A DNA stretch of 64,000 nt from JABDIP01 sp965227455 (GTDB lineage: Bacteria; Pseudomonadota; Alphaproteobacteria; DSM-16000; Inquilinaceae). Below the pieces are notes generated by a model that was given only the letters and a program-made list of their open reading frames with translations, ran no database searches and was not told the DNA's origin. Made by a program: the position numbers and the translations under genes. Numbering within the stretch: the stretch's first letter is position 1; every line of letters starts with the position of its first letter. The stretch is taken from assembly GCA_965227455.1 (NCBI GenBank), contig OZ245752.1, forward strand, positions 1,302,001 through 1,366,000. Reading direction: 5' to 3'. This document shows, piece after piece, positions 1 to 8,798 of this stretch.

Positions 1-45
1 CCGGGCTACCGGGCACAGCAGCTTGTAACGGCGCGATACGGTCAT
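1..45 (-). CDS. HxlR-family transcriptional regulator, N-terminal fragment
   Basis: Only the first 15 codons lie in the window. The minus-strand ATG is at 45 and the reading frame runs off the left edge. The visible residues (MTVSRRYKLLCPVAR) resemble the start of HxlR winged-helix regulators, which usually open with a Cys-Pro-(V/I)-x-x-(A/T) segment before the helix-turn-helix. HxlR genes are often divergent from the oxidoreductase they control, as with ytfH/ytfG and qorR/qorA in established systems. Here the divergent neighbour is an NmrA-like oxidoreductase, and a perfect inverted repeat lies between the two genes. The call rests on a short stretch plus context, so it is moderate. Confidence 0.55.
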   Translation of the reverse strand, partial: MTVSRRYKLLCPVAR

Positions 46-89
46 GCTCAGCCCAGCTCACGCATTTGTGAGTTTATAAAATAAATTCT

Positions 90-110
90 TCACTTGATAA
101 TTTCAAGTGA
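90..110. promoter_or_regulatory. Perfect inverted repeat, probable HxlR operator
   Basis: TCACTTGA - 5 nt (TAATT) - TCAAGTGA is an exact 8-bp dyad in an AT-rich 60-bp stretch between the divergent regulator start (45) and the NmrA-like start (180). Size and position fit an operator for a dimeric winged-helix regulator. Binding by HxlR is inferred from the divergent arrangement. Confidence 0.55.
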
Positions 111-179
111 CAGACGATCTGGACGCCATCGTCGTCATCGTAGCGGCATCCGAGACCAGTTCTAGCGGGAGACCGGCAC

Positions 180-1313
180 ATGTCCAGAAAACCGAAGATC
201 CTCGTCACCAGCGCCGCCGGCAAGACCGGCCTTCCGACCGCCCTGCAACTGCGCGAAAAGGGCTACCCGGTGCGCGCCCTGGTGCGCCGAGACGATCACC
301 GCGCCGACCGGCTCCGGGCCGCCGGAGCCGAGATCCAGATCGGCAACCAGTTTGCCCTGGCCGATATGCGACGGGCCATGGACGGGGTGCAGCGGGCCTA
401 TCACTGCGCCCCAACCGCCCCCAACGGGCTGCATTTCGGCACCGTCTTCGCGGTCGCCGCCCATGACGCGCGGCTGGAGCATGTGGTGGTGCTCAGCCAG
501 TGGTTGGCCCATCCGGACCATCCCTCGCATTTCACGCGGGAGGCCTGGTTGAACGACGCGGTGCTGGCGCTGCTGCCGGACACGACGGTGACGGTGAACA
601 ATGTCGGCTGGTTCGCCGACAACTATTTCATGGTCCTGGAGAGCATGGCCCAGCTCGGCCTGCTCCCCATGCCGCTGGGCTCCGGCGACGAGAAGAAGAA
701 CGCCGCGCCATCGAACGAGGACATCGCCTCGGTCACCGTCGGTGCGCTTGCGGATCCGGCGACCCATGCCGGCAAGACCTATCGGCCGACCGGGCCGGAA
801 TTGATCTCTCCGAACGAGATCGCCGGCTCCTTAGGCCGGGCCCTGGGTCGGCGGGTCGTCTATCGGGACATCTCCGAACGCCTGCTGCTGAAGGCCCTCA
901 CCGCCCGGGGCTTCCCGCGCGCGATGCAGACCCAGCTTCGGCGCTATGCCGACGAGTACCGGCGCGGCGCCTTCGCCGTCAACGCCCCGACCGAAGCGGT
1001 GCGGGAGGTCGGCGGACGCGAACCAGAGGGCTTCGACGCCATCGCCAGGCGGGTCGTGGCGGACCGACCGGAGGTGCGAAGAACGGCCGGCAACATGCTG
1101 AGAGCACTCGCCAATTTCGCAAAGCTTCTGATGACGCCGGCCTTCGATCCCGACGCCCTGGAACGGGACCGCAACCACATCCTGCTGGCCGATCCGAGCT
1201 TCGTCCGGGACTCCGCGGATTGGCGCGCCAGCCACGATCCCGAGTCCGGTCATATCCCGGACAGTCCGCGTGGCGGGCACAACTCCGCCGGCGCCGTCCC
1301 GCACGCCGTCTGA
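180..1313 (+). CDS. NmrA-like NAD(P)-binding oxidoreductase
   Basis: The 377-residue product opens with a Rossmann strand and a glycine-rich loop (KILVTSAAGKTG, about residues 6-17), followed by a VRALVRR strand typical of atypical short-chain dehydrogenases of the NmrA/HSCARG group. These proteins bind NAD(P) and act as quinone reductases or redox sensors, usually in the cytoplasm. The start is the ATG at 180, preceded by GGGAGA at 167-172. Common NmrA-like proteins are nearer 290 residues; the last 70 or so residues here are polar, and the final 25 are rich in Gly, Ser and Pro and look disordered. The gene is divergent from the HxlR-like regulator and probably controlled through the dyad at 90-110. 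Substrate unknown. Confidence 0.75.
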   Translation: MSRKPKILVTSAAGKTGLPTALQLREKGYPVRALVRRDDHRADRLRAAGAEIQIGNQFALADMRRAMDGVQRAYHCAPTAPNGLHFGTVFAVAAHDARLEHVVVLSQWLAHPDHPSHFTREAWLNDAVLALLPDTTVTVNNVGWFADNYFMVLESMAQLGLLPMPLGSGDEKKNAAPSNEDIASVTVGALADPATHAGKTYRPTGPELISPNEIAGSLGRALGRRVVYRDISERLLLKALTARGFPRAMQTQLRRYADEYRRGAFAVNAPTEAVREVGGREPEGFDAIARRVVADRPEVRRTAGNMLRALANFAKLLMTPAFDPDALERDRNHILLADPSFVRDSADWRASHDPESGHIPDSPRGGHNSAGAVPHAV

Positions 1314-1340
1314 CACCTACCGAATTGAAAGGACTTGCAA

Positions 1341-1634
1341 ATGAGTGCATTGATGATCGCCCGTGTCACCGTCAAGGACCCAGCGCTCTTTCAGGACTAT
1401 CTCGCCAAGACCCGACAGGTAGCCGCGCCCTACGGAGCCGAGCTCGTGTATCGCAGCAAGGTCGGCAGCGATCTGACGGGCGAGGCCCGCGACCATGAGC
1501 TGGCAGTGATCGTCCGGTTTCCGAGCCTGCAAGCGATCGATGATTGGTACGCTTCGGATGCCTACCGGCCGCTGATGGCGCTGCGCGACGAGGGGGCGGA
1601 GATGCGGATGACCAGCTACGCGATTATGGATTGA
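1341..1634 (+). CDS. DUF1330-family protein
   Basis: The 97-residue product has the pattern of DUF1330 small ferredoxin-like alpha/beta proteins: MIARVTVKDP near the start, then a Phe-x-x-Tyr helix, and RFPSLQAIDDWYAS near residues 57-70. The family forms dimeric alpha+beta barrels of unknown substrate. The ATG at 1341 is preferred over an upstream TTG at 1335 because AAAGGA at 1328-1333 sits seven bases before the ATG. It lies 27 bp after the NmrA-like gene on the same strand and is probably co-transcribed with it, which would place it under the same regulator. Confidence 0.75.
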   Translation: MSALMIARVTVKDPALFQDYLAKTRQVAAPYGAELVYRSKVGSDLTGEARDHELAVIVRFPSLQAIDDWYASDAYRPLMALRDEGAEMRMTSYAIMD

Positions 1635-1753
1635 TGGGGGAATCGCCTGGCCGATGCGAAGCTGTCTGGGCGACGAATTCTTAAGCTCGCCGCTGCATGC
1701 TGCGGGCGACTGCACGACCAACAGTCGCAACCACTATCCGGAGGCGGCGCACC

Positions 1754-2179
1754 ATGGAATTCGAGACAGGCAAATCGAAGTCCCTCGAGGACATCACCCT
1801 GGATGACAGCCTGGAGCATCCGATCTGGGTCTGGGCGCTCGACGAGGAGGGCGTTGAGGGTCAGGACGAGACCTGGCAGAAGCCGGTCCTCGGCGAGACG
1901 GAAGTGACGCCCGAGCTGATCGCCCATTTCCTGGTGCTGAACATTCCCTTCAAGGTCGTCGGCACCGAACTGCTCGGGTCGGGCGACTACGATCACGAAC
2001 GCGGCGAAATCGGCGGTTTCGCCATCTGGCAGGACGGCGAATGGAAGCCCCGCCTTCGCGACGTCGAGGGACTGGGCTACCCGGTGGAATTCGAGGCGGC
2101 GCTGCCGATCTGCGGCCGCTCGGGCGTCCGGTTCGTCTGCAACTCCCAGGAGGTCTTCACGGCCATACGGGTGGACTGA
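1754..2179 (+). CDS. Small acidic protein of unknown function
   Basis: The 141-residue, acidic, Trp-rich product is not recognised. Visible features are a LEHPIWVWALDEEG stretch near residues 20-33 and a compact globular pattern with no signal peptide or membrane segment. The ATG at 1754 is chosen because GGAGG at 1740-1744 lies just upstream; an in-frame upstream start would add 19 arginine-rich residues unlike the rest. It is isolated, about 120 bp after the DUF1330 gene, and convergent with valS. Confidence 0.6.
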   Translation: MEFETGKSKSLEDITLDDSLEHPIWVWALDEEGVEGQDETWQKPVLGETEVTPELIAHFLVLNIPFKVVGTELLGSGDYDHERGEIGGFAIWQDGEWKPRLRDVEGLGYPVEFEAALPICGRSGVRFVCNSQEVFTAIRVD

Positions 2180-2317
2180 CGCCGGCCGCCTACTTCTGCA
2201 TCGCCGCAATCCATGGGCCGGCGGACCCGCCGCTCGAGGACGCGGCTTTGGTCGAGGAGGCCGGCCTCCCCCTCACCCAGCCACGGCTAGGGCTCCGTCA
2301 CACCTTGTCACGCCTGG

Positions 2318-4975
2318 TCAGCCATCGGTTTCGAGCAGTCGGGCGATGGCCGCGCGCAGCCGCTCCAGGGCACGCTCCAGATCGGCCTTGCGCTCGCGCT
2401 GCTCTTCGACCACCTCTTCCGGCGCCTTGGCGAGGAATTGCTGGTTGCCGAGCTTCTTGTCCAGCTTGGCGATGTCGGCCTCGATCTTCGCGGCCTCCTT
2501 CTCCAGCCGGGCGCGTTCCTGGGCGAAGTCGACGATGCCCTCCAGCGGCAGCAGGATCGTCGCCTCGTCGATCACCTCCTGGACCGCGCCCTTCGGCGCC
2601 TCGCCATCGGCGGTGCCGGCGCTGTCCAGCCGGGCGAGCCGGGTGATGATGCCTTCATGGGTCTTCAGCCGGGCCGCCGTTGCCTTGCTTGCGCCCTTGA
2701 GCAGCATCGGGATCTTGGCCGCCGCCGGCACGTTCATCTCCGAGCGCACCGCCCGGATCGCGGAGATCAGCCGGACCACCCAGCCCATCTCATCCGCCGC
2801 CGCGGGGTCAGCCAGGGCGTCCGGGTATTCCGGCCAGAAGGTGCCGATCAGCGGCCCGTCGCGATCATCGGACAACTGCTGCCAAAGCTCCTCGGTGACG
2901 AAGGGCATCAGCGGGTTCAGCAGCTGCACGATCTGGTCCACAACCCAGGCGGTGGCGGCGCGGGTCTCGGCCTGGGCCGCCTCGTCGCCGTCCTGCAGCA
3001 CCGGCTTGGTGAATTCCAGGTACCAGTCGCAGAAGCTGTGCCAGGTAAACTGGTAGAGCGCATTGGCCGCCTCGTTGAAGCGATATCCGGCTAGTGCCGC
3101 ATCGACCTTGGCGGCGGCGGCTACCACCTCGCCGACGATCCATTTGTTGACCGTCAGCTCGCAGGCCGCCGGATCGAAATCCCGGCGCGGCCGGCACTCG
3201 TTCATCTGGCAGTAGCGGGCCGCGTTCCACAGCTTGGTGGTGAAGTTGCGATAGCCCTCGACCCGCTGCTCCGAGAGCTTCACGTCGCGGCCCTGGGCGG
3301 CCATGGAGATCAGGGTGAACCGCAAGGAATCCGCGCCATAGGTGTCGATCAGCTCCAGCGGGTCGATCACGTTGCCCTTGGACTTGGACATCTTCTGCCC
3401 GCGGGCGTCGCGCACCAGGGCATGGATGTAGACCGTGCGGAACGGCACATCGCCCATGAAATGCAGCCCCATCATCATCATCCGGGCGACCCAGAAGAAG
3501 ATGATATCGAAGCCGGTCACCAGCACGTCGCCGGGGTAGTAGCGTTCGATCTCCGGCACGCTGTCCGGCCAGCCCAAGGTGGAGAACGGCCACAGCGCAG
3601 AGGAGAACCAGGTATCCAGCACGTCGGCGTCGCGCTCCAGCGCCGCGTCATGGCCGTAATGCTGGCGGGCGGCGATATGGGCGTCCTCCTCGGTCTCCTC
3701 GACGAAGATGGTGCCGTCGGGGCCGTACCAGGCGGGGATCTGATGGCCCCACCAGAGCTGGCGGCTGATGCACCAGGGCTGGATGTTGCGCATCCAGTCG
3801 AAATAGGTGTTCTCCCAGGTCTTGGGCACGAACACGGTGCGCCCCTGCTCCACCGCCTCGATGGCCGGCTTGGCCAGGGTCTTGGCGTCGCAATACCACT
3901 GGTCGGTCAGCCAGGGCTCGATGGCCACGCCGGAGCGGTCGCCATGGGGCACCGTGTGCTCATGGTCGTCGATCCGGTCGATCAGCTCGGCCGCCTCCAG
4001 ATCCTCAAGCACCTTCTCGCGCGCCGCATAGCGGTCGAGGCCGCGATAGGCCTTGGGCACGTTGTTGTTGAGGCAGGCATTGTGGTCGAAGATGTTGATC
4101 ATCTCGAGGGTATGCCGGCGGCCGACCTCGAAATCGTTGAAGTCATGGGCCGGCGTCATCTTCACCGCGCCGCTGCCGGTCTCCGGATCGGCGTATTCGT
4201 CGGCCACCACCGGCAGGGCGCGGCCGACCAGCGGCAGGGTGACGAACTTGCCGACAAGGTCCTTATAACGGTCGTCGTCCGGATGCACCGCCACGCCGGT
4301 GTCGCCCAGCATGGTTTCCGGCCGGGTGGTGGCCACCACGACGTATTTCTTGGGATCGTCCTGCAGCGGGTAGCGCAGGTGCCACAGCTTGCCCTTGACC
4401 TCGCGCTGCTCCACCTCCAGGTCGGAGATCGCGGTGTGCAGCTTCGGGTCCCAGTTGACCAGCCTCTTGTCGCGGAAGATCAGGCCTTCCCGGTGGAGCT
4501 GGACGAACACCCGGCGCACGGCCCGGTTCAGCCCCTCGTCCATGGTGAAGCGTTCGCGCTCCCAATCCGGAGAGGCACCGAGCCGGCGCAGCTGGCGGGT
4601 AATGGTGCCGCCGGATTCCGCCTTCCAGTCCCAGACCCGATCCAGGAAGGCCTCGCGGCCGAGATCATGGCGGGACTTGCCGTCGTCGGCGAGCTGGCGC
4701 TCGACCACCATCTGGGTGGCGATGCCGGCATGGTCGCTGCCAGGCTGCCACAGGGCGTCCTTGCCGGCCCGCCGCTGGTAGCGGATCAGCACGTCCTGCA
4801 AGGTCATGTTGAGGGCATGGCCCATATGCAGGCTGCCGGTGACGTTCGGCGGCGGCATCATGACGACATAGGGGTTGGCGTTGGACTCGACCGACGCCGC
4901 AAACGCGCCGGAGTCTTCCCAGGTGTCGTAATGCTTGGCTTCGGTCTCGGCAGGCCGATACGTCTTGTCCAGCAT
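2318..4975 (-). CDS. valS: Valyl-tRNA synthetase
   Basis: Cytoplasmic class I aminoacyl-tRNA synthetase that charges tRNA-Val. The 885-residue protein has the HIGH-type signature as HMGH at residues 50-53 (PPPNVTGSLHMGH) and KMSKS at 528-532, followed by GNVIDP. An editing (CP1) domain lies between them, and a charged coiled-coil tail (about residues 820-885) is typical of bacterial ValS. The length matches the family. It is the last gene of the minus-strand run pcm - rhodanese - tolC - popZ-like - valS, an arrangement I recall in several alphaproteobacteria. A 519-residue open frame on the opposite strand is a shadow of this GC-rich gene. Confidence 0.98.
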   Translation of the reverse strand: MLDKTYRPAETEAKHYDTWEDSGAFAASVESNANPYVVMMPPPNVTGSLHMGHALNMTLQDVLIRYQRRAGKDALWQPGSDHAGIATQMVVERQLADDGKSRHDLGREAFLDRVWDWKAESGGTITRQLRRLGASPDWERERFTMDEGLNRAVRRVFVQLHREGLIFRDKRLVNWDPKLHTAISDLEVEQREVKGKLWHLRYPLQDDPKKYVVVATTRPETMLGDTGVAVHPDDDRYKDLVGKFVTLPLVGRALPVVADEYADPETGSGAVKMTPAHDFNDFEVGRRHTLEMINIFDHNACLNNNVPKAYRGLDRYAAREKVLEDLEAAELIDRIDDHEHTVPHGDRSGVAIEPWLTDQWYCDAKTLAKPAIEAVEQGRTVFVPKTWENTYFDWMRNIQPWCISRQLWWGHQIPAWYGPDGTIFVEETEEDAHIAARQHYGHDAALERDADVLDTWFSSALWPFSTLGWPDSVPEIERYYPGDVLVTGFDIIFFWVARMMMMGLHFMGDVPFRTVYIHALVRDARGQKMSKSKGNVIDPLELIDTYGADSLRFTLISMAAQGRDVKLSEQRVEGYRNFTTKLWNAARYCQMNECRPRRDFDPAACELTVNKWIVGEVVAAAAKVDAALAGYRFNEAANALYQFTWHSFCDWYLEFTKPVLQDGDEAAQAETRAATAWVVDQIVQLLNPLMPFVTEELWQQLSDDRDGPLIGTFWPEYPDALADPAAADEMGWVVRLISAIRAVRSEMNVPAAAKIPMLLKGASKATAARLKTHEGIITRLARLDSAGTADGEAPKGAVQEVIDEATILLPLEGIVDFAQERARLEKEAAKIEADIAKLDKKLGNQQFLAKAPEEVVEEQRERKADLERALERLRAAIARLLETDG

Positions 4976-5078
4976 CGCTGAACCTTTCCAGCGTGCGCTT
5001 TCTTGCAGGTTTATCGGGAGGCGCAGGCGTCAGCCCGCGGCCGGCTGCCGCGCAGAATGACGGCGGCGGCGCGGCCGG

Positions 5079-5804
5079 TCAATTGTTGTGCAGGCGCTCC
5101 GCGACCCGGGAGACCTCGCGCTCGACGATGCGCTCGACGATGGCCGGCAGGTTCTTATCGAGCCATTCCTTGAGCATCGGGCGAATCAACTCCCGAACCA
5201 GGGCCTCGATCGTCTTGTCGCCGATCTGCATCGGTCCGCCGGTATCCGCGGCGCCTTCGGACGGCGACTCGGTCAGCTTGGACATCGCCGCGCTCGCCAT
5301 CAGGGCCGTGGAGTCGGCAACCAGCGAGTCGTCTTCGGCATGGGATTGGGACAGGGGATCCTCCATCAACGGCGGGTCGGACGGCGCCTCGAAATCGAGC
5401 GGCGCATCATCCATGTCTGGCTCGGCAAAATCCAGCGCAGTTTCGGGCTCGGGCTCGGGTGCCGGTTCGGGCTCAGGTTCCGGCTCCGGCATCGGTTCCG
5501 GCTCGGGTTCCGGCATCGGCTCAGGTTCCGGTTCCGGCTCGTGTTCCGGGATCGGCTCGGGTTCCGGCGCAGGTTGCTCGGTAACGACCTCGGTAAGCTC
5601 TAGGACATCATCGTCGGTGGCAGCCGCCGGCTCAGGTTCCGCAGGTTCGGCGAGCTCAGCGGTTTCGGCGGTCTCAGGCGGGGCGGCGGCCGCGGGCCCC
5701 TCGCCCGCCGGCTCGGCTTCATCGCCATCCTCGGAGATGATCCGGCGTATCGACGCCAGGATCTCTTCCATGGATGGTTCTTGCTCGGGTTTCGGCTGGT
5801 TCAT
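5079..5804 (-). CDS. popZ: PopZ-like cell-pole organising protein (DUF2497)
   Basis: The 241-residue product has the three-part layout of PopZ/DUF2497. There is an N-terminal amphipathic helix (MEEILASIRRIISEDG, residues 12-27), a long acidic Pro/Glu-rich middle (about residues 35-150), and a C-terminal helical region beginning near IGDKTIEALVRELI. In Caulobacter, PopZ self-assembles into a polar matrix that tethers ParB-parS and recruits cell-cycle regulators; the helical C-terminus oligomerises and the acidic middle acts as a spacer. The gene sits between tolC and valS, with about 100 bp to valS. Family assignment is firm; functional equivalence to PopZ is inferred. Confidence 0.85.
   Translation of the reverse strand: MNQPKPEQEPSMEEILASIRRIISEDGDEAEPAGEGPAAAAPPETAETAELAEPAEPEPAAATDDDVLELTEVVTEQPAPEPEPIPEHEPEPEPEPMPEPEPEPMPEPEPEPEPAPEPEPETALDFAEPDMDDAPLDFEAPSDPPLMEDPLSQSHAEDDSLVADSTALMASAAMSKLTESPSEGAADTGGPMQIGDKTIEALVRELIRPMLKEWLDKNLPAIVERIVEREVSRVAERLHNN
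5442..5574. repeat. Hexamer-type repeat coding for (Glu-Pro)n
   Basis: Imperfect tandem hexamers of the form GGTTCC/GGCTCG run through this stretch of the popZ-like gene, read on the minus strand as Glu-Pro dipeptides with some Met-Pro and Ala-Pro. The array length changes the spacer length of the protein without shifting its frame, so copy number may vary between strains. Confidence 0.7.
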
Positions 5805-5907
5805 CGACTCATGTCCAGGCTATCGGTGCCGATTCGATAAACTAGAACAGAGTTAACAAAGGTTAAATAGACAGGGTGCCGAATTCCGCGAGATTCCGCC
5901 TTCGCAA

Positions 5908-7302
5908 TCACTCTCCGCGAGTCGATGTGCCCCAGATCCGACCGCGGGTCGAACGATAGTCGGGGTCGAAGTCGTAATATTCGACCGCAAGCCCCAGGGC
6001 CCGCGCCGTCAGCTGCCCGGTGACAGCCAGCAGGGCGTAAGTCGCGACCACCTCGTCGCGCTGGGCGCGCACCAGGGAAACCCGGGCGTCCAGCAGTTCC
6101 TGCTCGGCATCCAGAACGTCGAGCACGGTCCGCGAACCGACCAGGGCTTCCTGCTCTGTGCCTTCCAGGGCGATGCGGGCGGCGGAAACCTGGGTCACCA
6201 GGGACTCGATGCTGGCCCGGGCCGTGGTCAGGGTCTCCCAGGCCTGGATCGCATTCTCGACCACGTCGCGCCGCGTCTCCTCCACCTGGATGCGGCTCTG
6301 ATTGGCGTTGTAGCGGGCCTCGCGCACCCGCGACGACACCGCGCCGGACTGGTAGAGCGGAACGGTGACCTGGGCGGTCACCGACGCGGTATCGGATTGG
6401 TCGATAGTGTCGCTGGGTTCGTAGGTCGACTGCGCCCGGCCCACCAGGCTGACCTCCGGCAGCAATTCGCCGAACACCACATCCACATTGGCATCGGCCG
6501 AACGCTCGTTGAAATTGGCGGTGATGATGGCCGGGTTGTTGCCTTCGGCCTGGGCGATGGTCTCCTCCAGGGATCCCGGCAGACCGGTGACCGGCGGCGG
6601 CGGCGAGACTGCGCCGGCGGCCCGGCCGATCACCCGGGCATAAGTCGCCCTGGCATTGTCCAGATCGCCCTGGGCGGCAATCCGGTCGGCGGTGGCGCGC
6701 GCCAGGCGCGATTCCGCCTGGCTGACATCGGTGCGGGTCACCTCGCCCACCTGGAACCGGTCGCGTGTGGCCTGCAATTGCCGGCGCAGCACCTGCTCGT
6801 TGTTGAGCGAGAGCTCGAGCACCGCCTGCTCGCGGACCACATCCATATAGGCGGTGACCGCATCCAGCAGGACCTGCTGCTCGATGCTCTGATAGGTCGC
6901 CCGGGCTGCCTGGACCGCGAATTCGGCGCTGCGCAGGCTGGCGGTCGTCCGGCCGCCGCGATAGAGCGGCTGGTTGACCGTGATGCCGATCGAGGACGGC
7001 GTAACGCTGTCGGACGAGCTGGGGCCGTTGGACGGATCGGTGTTCGAATACTGGTAGCCGAAGTCGCCATCGGCCTCGACATTCGGGCGGAACCCGGACA
7101 GGGCCTGGGACACCTGCTCGTTGGTGGCGCGCAGGGCCTCGCGCTGGGCGGACAGGGTCGGATTGGTGTCGTGGGTGATGGCAAGCGCATCGACCAGCTG
7201 CTGGCCCTCCGCCGGCACGGTCGCAAAGGTCGCGGCGATCAACGCCAGCATCGCCATCGGTCGCCGACCCGCACTTCGGTGCGCGATGTCCACAGTCATC
7301 AA
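5908..7302 (-). CDS. TolC-family outer-membrane efflux channel
   Basis: The 464-residue product has an N-terminal signal peptide (hydrophobic core MAMLALIAATFA, cleavage expected near ATVPAEG) and two repeats of the outer-membrane-factor domain, with long heptad-rich helices (for example LSLNNEQVLRRQLQATRDRF and QEALVGSRTVLDVLDAEQEL). TolC proteins form trimeric channels across the outer membrane for type I secretion and multidrug efflux. The GSRTVLDVLDAE motif is typical of the TolC type I secretion subgroup. The first four bases overlap the end of the rhodanese gene, so the two are translationally coupled. No inner-membrane or adaptor partner is encoded here. Confidence 0.92.
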   Translation of the reverse strand: MMTVDIAHRSAGRRPMAMLALIAATFATVPAEGQQLVDALAITHDTNPTLSAQREALRATNEQVSQALSGFRPNVEADGDFGYQYSNTDPSNGPSSSDSVTPSSIGITVNQPLYRGGRTTASLRSAEFAVQAARATYQSIEQQVLLDAVTAYMDVVREQAVLELSLNNEQVLRRQLQATRDRFQVGEVTRTDVSQAESRLARATADRIAAQGDLDNARATYARVIGRAAGAVSPPPPVTGLPGSLEETIAQAEGNNPAIITANFNERSADANVDVVFGELLPEVSLVGRAQSTYEPSDTIDQSDTASVTAQVTVPLYQSGAVSSRVREARYNANQSRIQVEETRRDVVENAIQAWETLTTARASIESLVTQVSAARIALEGTEQEALVGSRTVLDVLDAEQELLDARVSLVRAQRDEVVATYALLAVTGQLTARALGLAVEYYDFDPDYRSTRGRIWGTSTRGE

Positions 7303-7637
7303 TACCTCGTCATGGTTCTGTCGATCCGGTCGGCCCAGGCATCGATGCCGCCGTCCAGGTTGACCGCCGCCGGGAACCCCTGCCCCTGCAGCCAGAGTGT
7401 AGCCCGAAGACTGCGTACGCCATGATGACAGAGCACCACCAAAGCGCCACTCCTCGGGATGCCGTCCAGCCGATCCGGCAATTGGCCAAGCGGAATCGCC
7501 AGGCTCGGGTCTATGGAGCAGATTTCCCGCTCCCAGGGCTCGCGGACATCGAGCACGGTGACATCCGCGCTGGTCCGAAGCAGCCGGTCGAATGTCTCGA
7601 CGTCGATCTGCGGAGCCGATTGTACGGGAGCGTTCAT
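7299..7637 (-). CDS. Single-domain rhodanese-like protein
   Basis: The 112-residue product is one rhodanese domain. It has VLDVREPWE near residues 28-36 and an active-site loop CHHGVRS starting at Cys70, the usual six-residue CxxGxR-type loop of sulfurtransferases that carry a persulfide. There is no signal peptide, so it is probably cytoplasmic. It lies between pcm (23 bp away) and tolC (4-bp overlap). The sulfur acceptor is unknown. Confidence 0.9.
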   Translation of the reverse strand: MNAPVQSAPQIDVETFDRLLRTSADVTVLDVREPWEREICSIDPSLAIPLGQLPDRLDGIPRSGALVVLCHHGVRSLRATLWLQGQGFPAAVNLDGGIDAWADRIDRTMTRY

Positions 7638-7660
7638 GGGATCAGGGGGCTGGGGCTGGG

Positions 7661-8317
7661 CTAGAATTCGAAGACCGGTACCGGCTCGAAGCCCGGCAGC
7701 AGCGGGAGCGTTGCGTCGAACACTTCGCGATGGGAGACCGCGCCGCCGATCCTCTGGAACAGGGTCGCCTTGCCGAGACCGCCCTGGGGCGACACGACCG
7801 CCGCCAGGCGTCCGCCCTCGGCAAGCTGGTCGAGGATCGAGGCCGGCACCTCGGCCACCGCCCCGTCGATGATGATCGCCTGGTAGGGCGCCTGCTCGGC
7901 ATAGCCGCCGGTCAGCGGCGCCTCGATCACCACGGCATTGTCGACGCCGAGATGGGCCAGTGTCTCGCTAGCCTGCTGCGCCAGATCGCTGTCGCCCTCG
8001 ATCGCCACCACGGTGTTCGCCAAGCGCGCCAGCACCGATGCGCTGTAGCCGGTTCCGCCGCCGATCACCAGGACGATGTCGCCGGGGTCGATCTGCAGGG
8101 ATTCGATCAGCCGGCCCATGACCATCGGCTCCGTCAGATAGCGGCCGTTGCCGATGGCGATGTCCTCGTCGACATAGGCAATGCCGCGCAGGGATTTCGG
8201 CACGAAGGCTTCGCGCGGGACGTCGCCCATGGCATCGAGGATCGCCTCCGTCACGATCTTGTTCGGCTTGAGCTGGCCCTCGACCATGTTCAGCCGGGCG
8301 GCGGCGTATTGAGTCAT
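7661..8317 (-). CDS. pcm: Protein-L-isoaspartate O-methyltransferase
   Basis: A 218-residue SAM-dependent methyltransferase of the PCMT family, which methylates isoaspartyl residues to start repair of damaged proteins. Visible family motifs are ARLNMVEGQL at the N-terminus, YVDEDIAIGNGRYLTEP near residues 48-64, and the SAM loop VLVIGGGTGYSASVLARL near 79-96. The ATG at 8317 is chosen because the family begins there; an in-frame extension to 8413 would add 32 residues unlike the family. It is the promoter-proximal gene of the minus-strand run, divergent from tRNA-Cys. Confidence 0.9.
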   Translation of the reverse strand: MTQYAAARLNMVEGQLKPNKIVTEAILDAMGDVPREAFVPKSLRGIAYVDEDIAIGNGRYLTEPMVMGRLIESLQIDPGDIVLVIGGGTGYSASVLARLANTVVAIEGDSDLAQQASETLAHLGVDNAVVIEAPLTGGYAEQAPYQAIIIDGAVAEVPASILDQLAEGGRLAAVVSPQGGLGKATLFQRIGGAVSHREVFDATLPLLPGFEPVPVFEF

Positions 8318-8464
8318 ATCGGCTCGGCTCTTGGTACGGAAAACAGGGCGATCGGGACCGCCGCCGGACACCGGCGCGCAGCACGTATATAGCTTCCGAA
8401 GGCCATAATACAAAGATGATAAGGTAAATGTCCGGTAACCATAACCGCACTTTCCCGGAAGCGC

Positions 8465-8494
8465 TTGACCGGCGCTCGACGGCGCGGTTATAGC
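8465..8494 (+). promoter_or_regulatory. Sigma-70-type promoter of tRNA-Cys
   Basis: TTGACC at 8465-8470 and TATAGC at 8489-8494 are separated by 18 bp. The predicted transcription start would be near 8501, about 12 bases before the mature tRNA-Cys 5' end. Confidence 0.6.
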
Positions 8495-8512
8495 TCTGCG
8501 CCTGTTCCCGGC

Positions 8513-8586
8513 GGCGCGGTGGCTGAGTGGTTAGGCAGCGGACTGCAAATCCGTGGACACCGGTTCGATTCCGGTCCGCGCCTCCA
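8513..8586 (+). tRNA. tRNA-Cys (anticodon GCA)
   Basis: The acceptor stem GGCGCGG (8513-8519) pairs perfectly with CCGCGCC (8576-8582). The T-loop GTTCGATTCC is present, the anticodon GCA is at 8545-8547, and CCA is encoded at 8584-8586. The anticodon loop is CTGCAAA. Confidence 0.95.
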
Positions 8587-8718
8587 TGATAAGGAATTCG
8601 AAAGACCAAGGATGGCATGACCTGCCCGAAATCGTAGGGCTGGCATCGCCGAAAAGGGTTTGATATAAGTCGCGCCCGCGATCGCGGTGGCCCCTGATTT
8701 GGAGCGCCGCCGACCTGA

Positions 8719-8794
8719 TCCCCGGTAGCTCAGTTGGTAGAGCAGGTGGCTGTTAACCACCTTGTCGCTGGTTCGAGTCCGGCCCGGGGAGCCA
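8719..8794 (+). tRNA. tRNA-Asn (anticodon GTT)
   Basis: The acceptor stem TCCCCGG (8719-8725) pairs with CCGGGGA (8784-8790). The D-arm has AGCTCAGTTGGTAGAGC, the anticodon GTT is at 8752-8754, GTTCGAGTCC is the T-loop, and CCA is encoded at 8792-8794. A TATAAG box at 8664-8669 is a plausible -10 element with a weak -35. Confidence 0.95.
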
Positions 8795-8798
8795 ATTC

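Noticed and set aside
3422..4981. 519-residue open frame opposite valS
   Set aside because: It lies entirely on the reverse strand of a certain tRNA synthetase gene, has low-complexity His/Val/Gly content and no ribosome-binding site.
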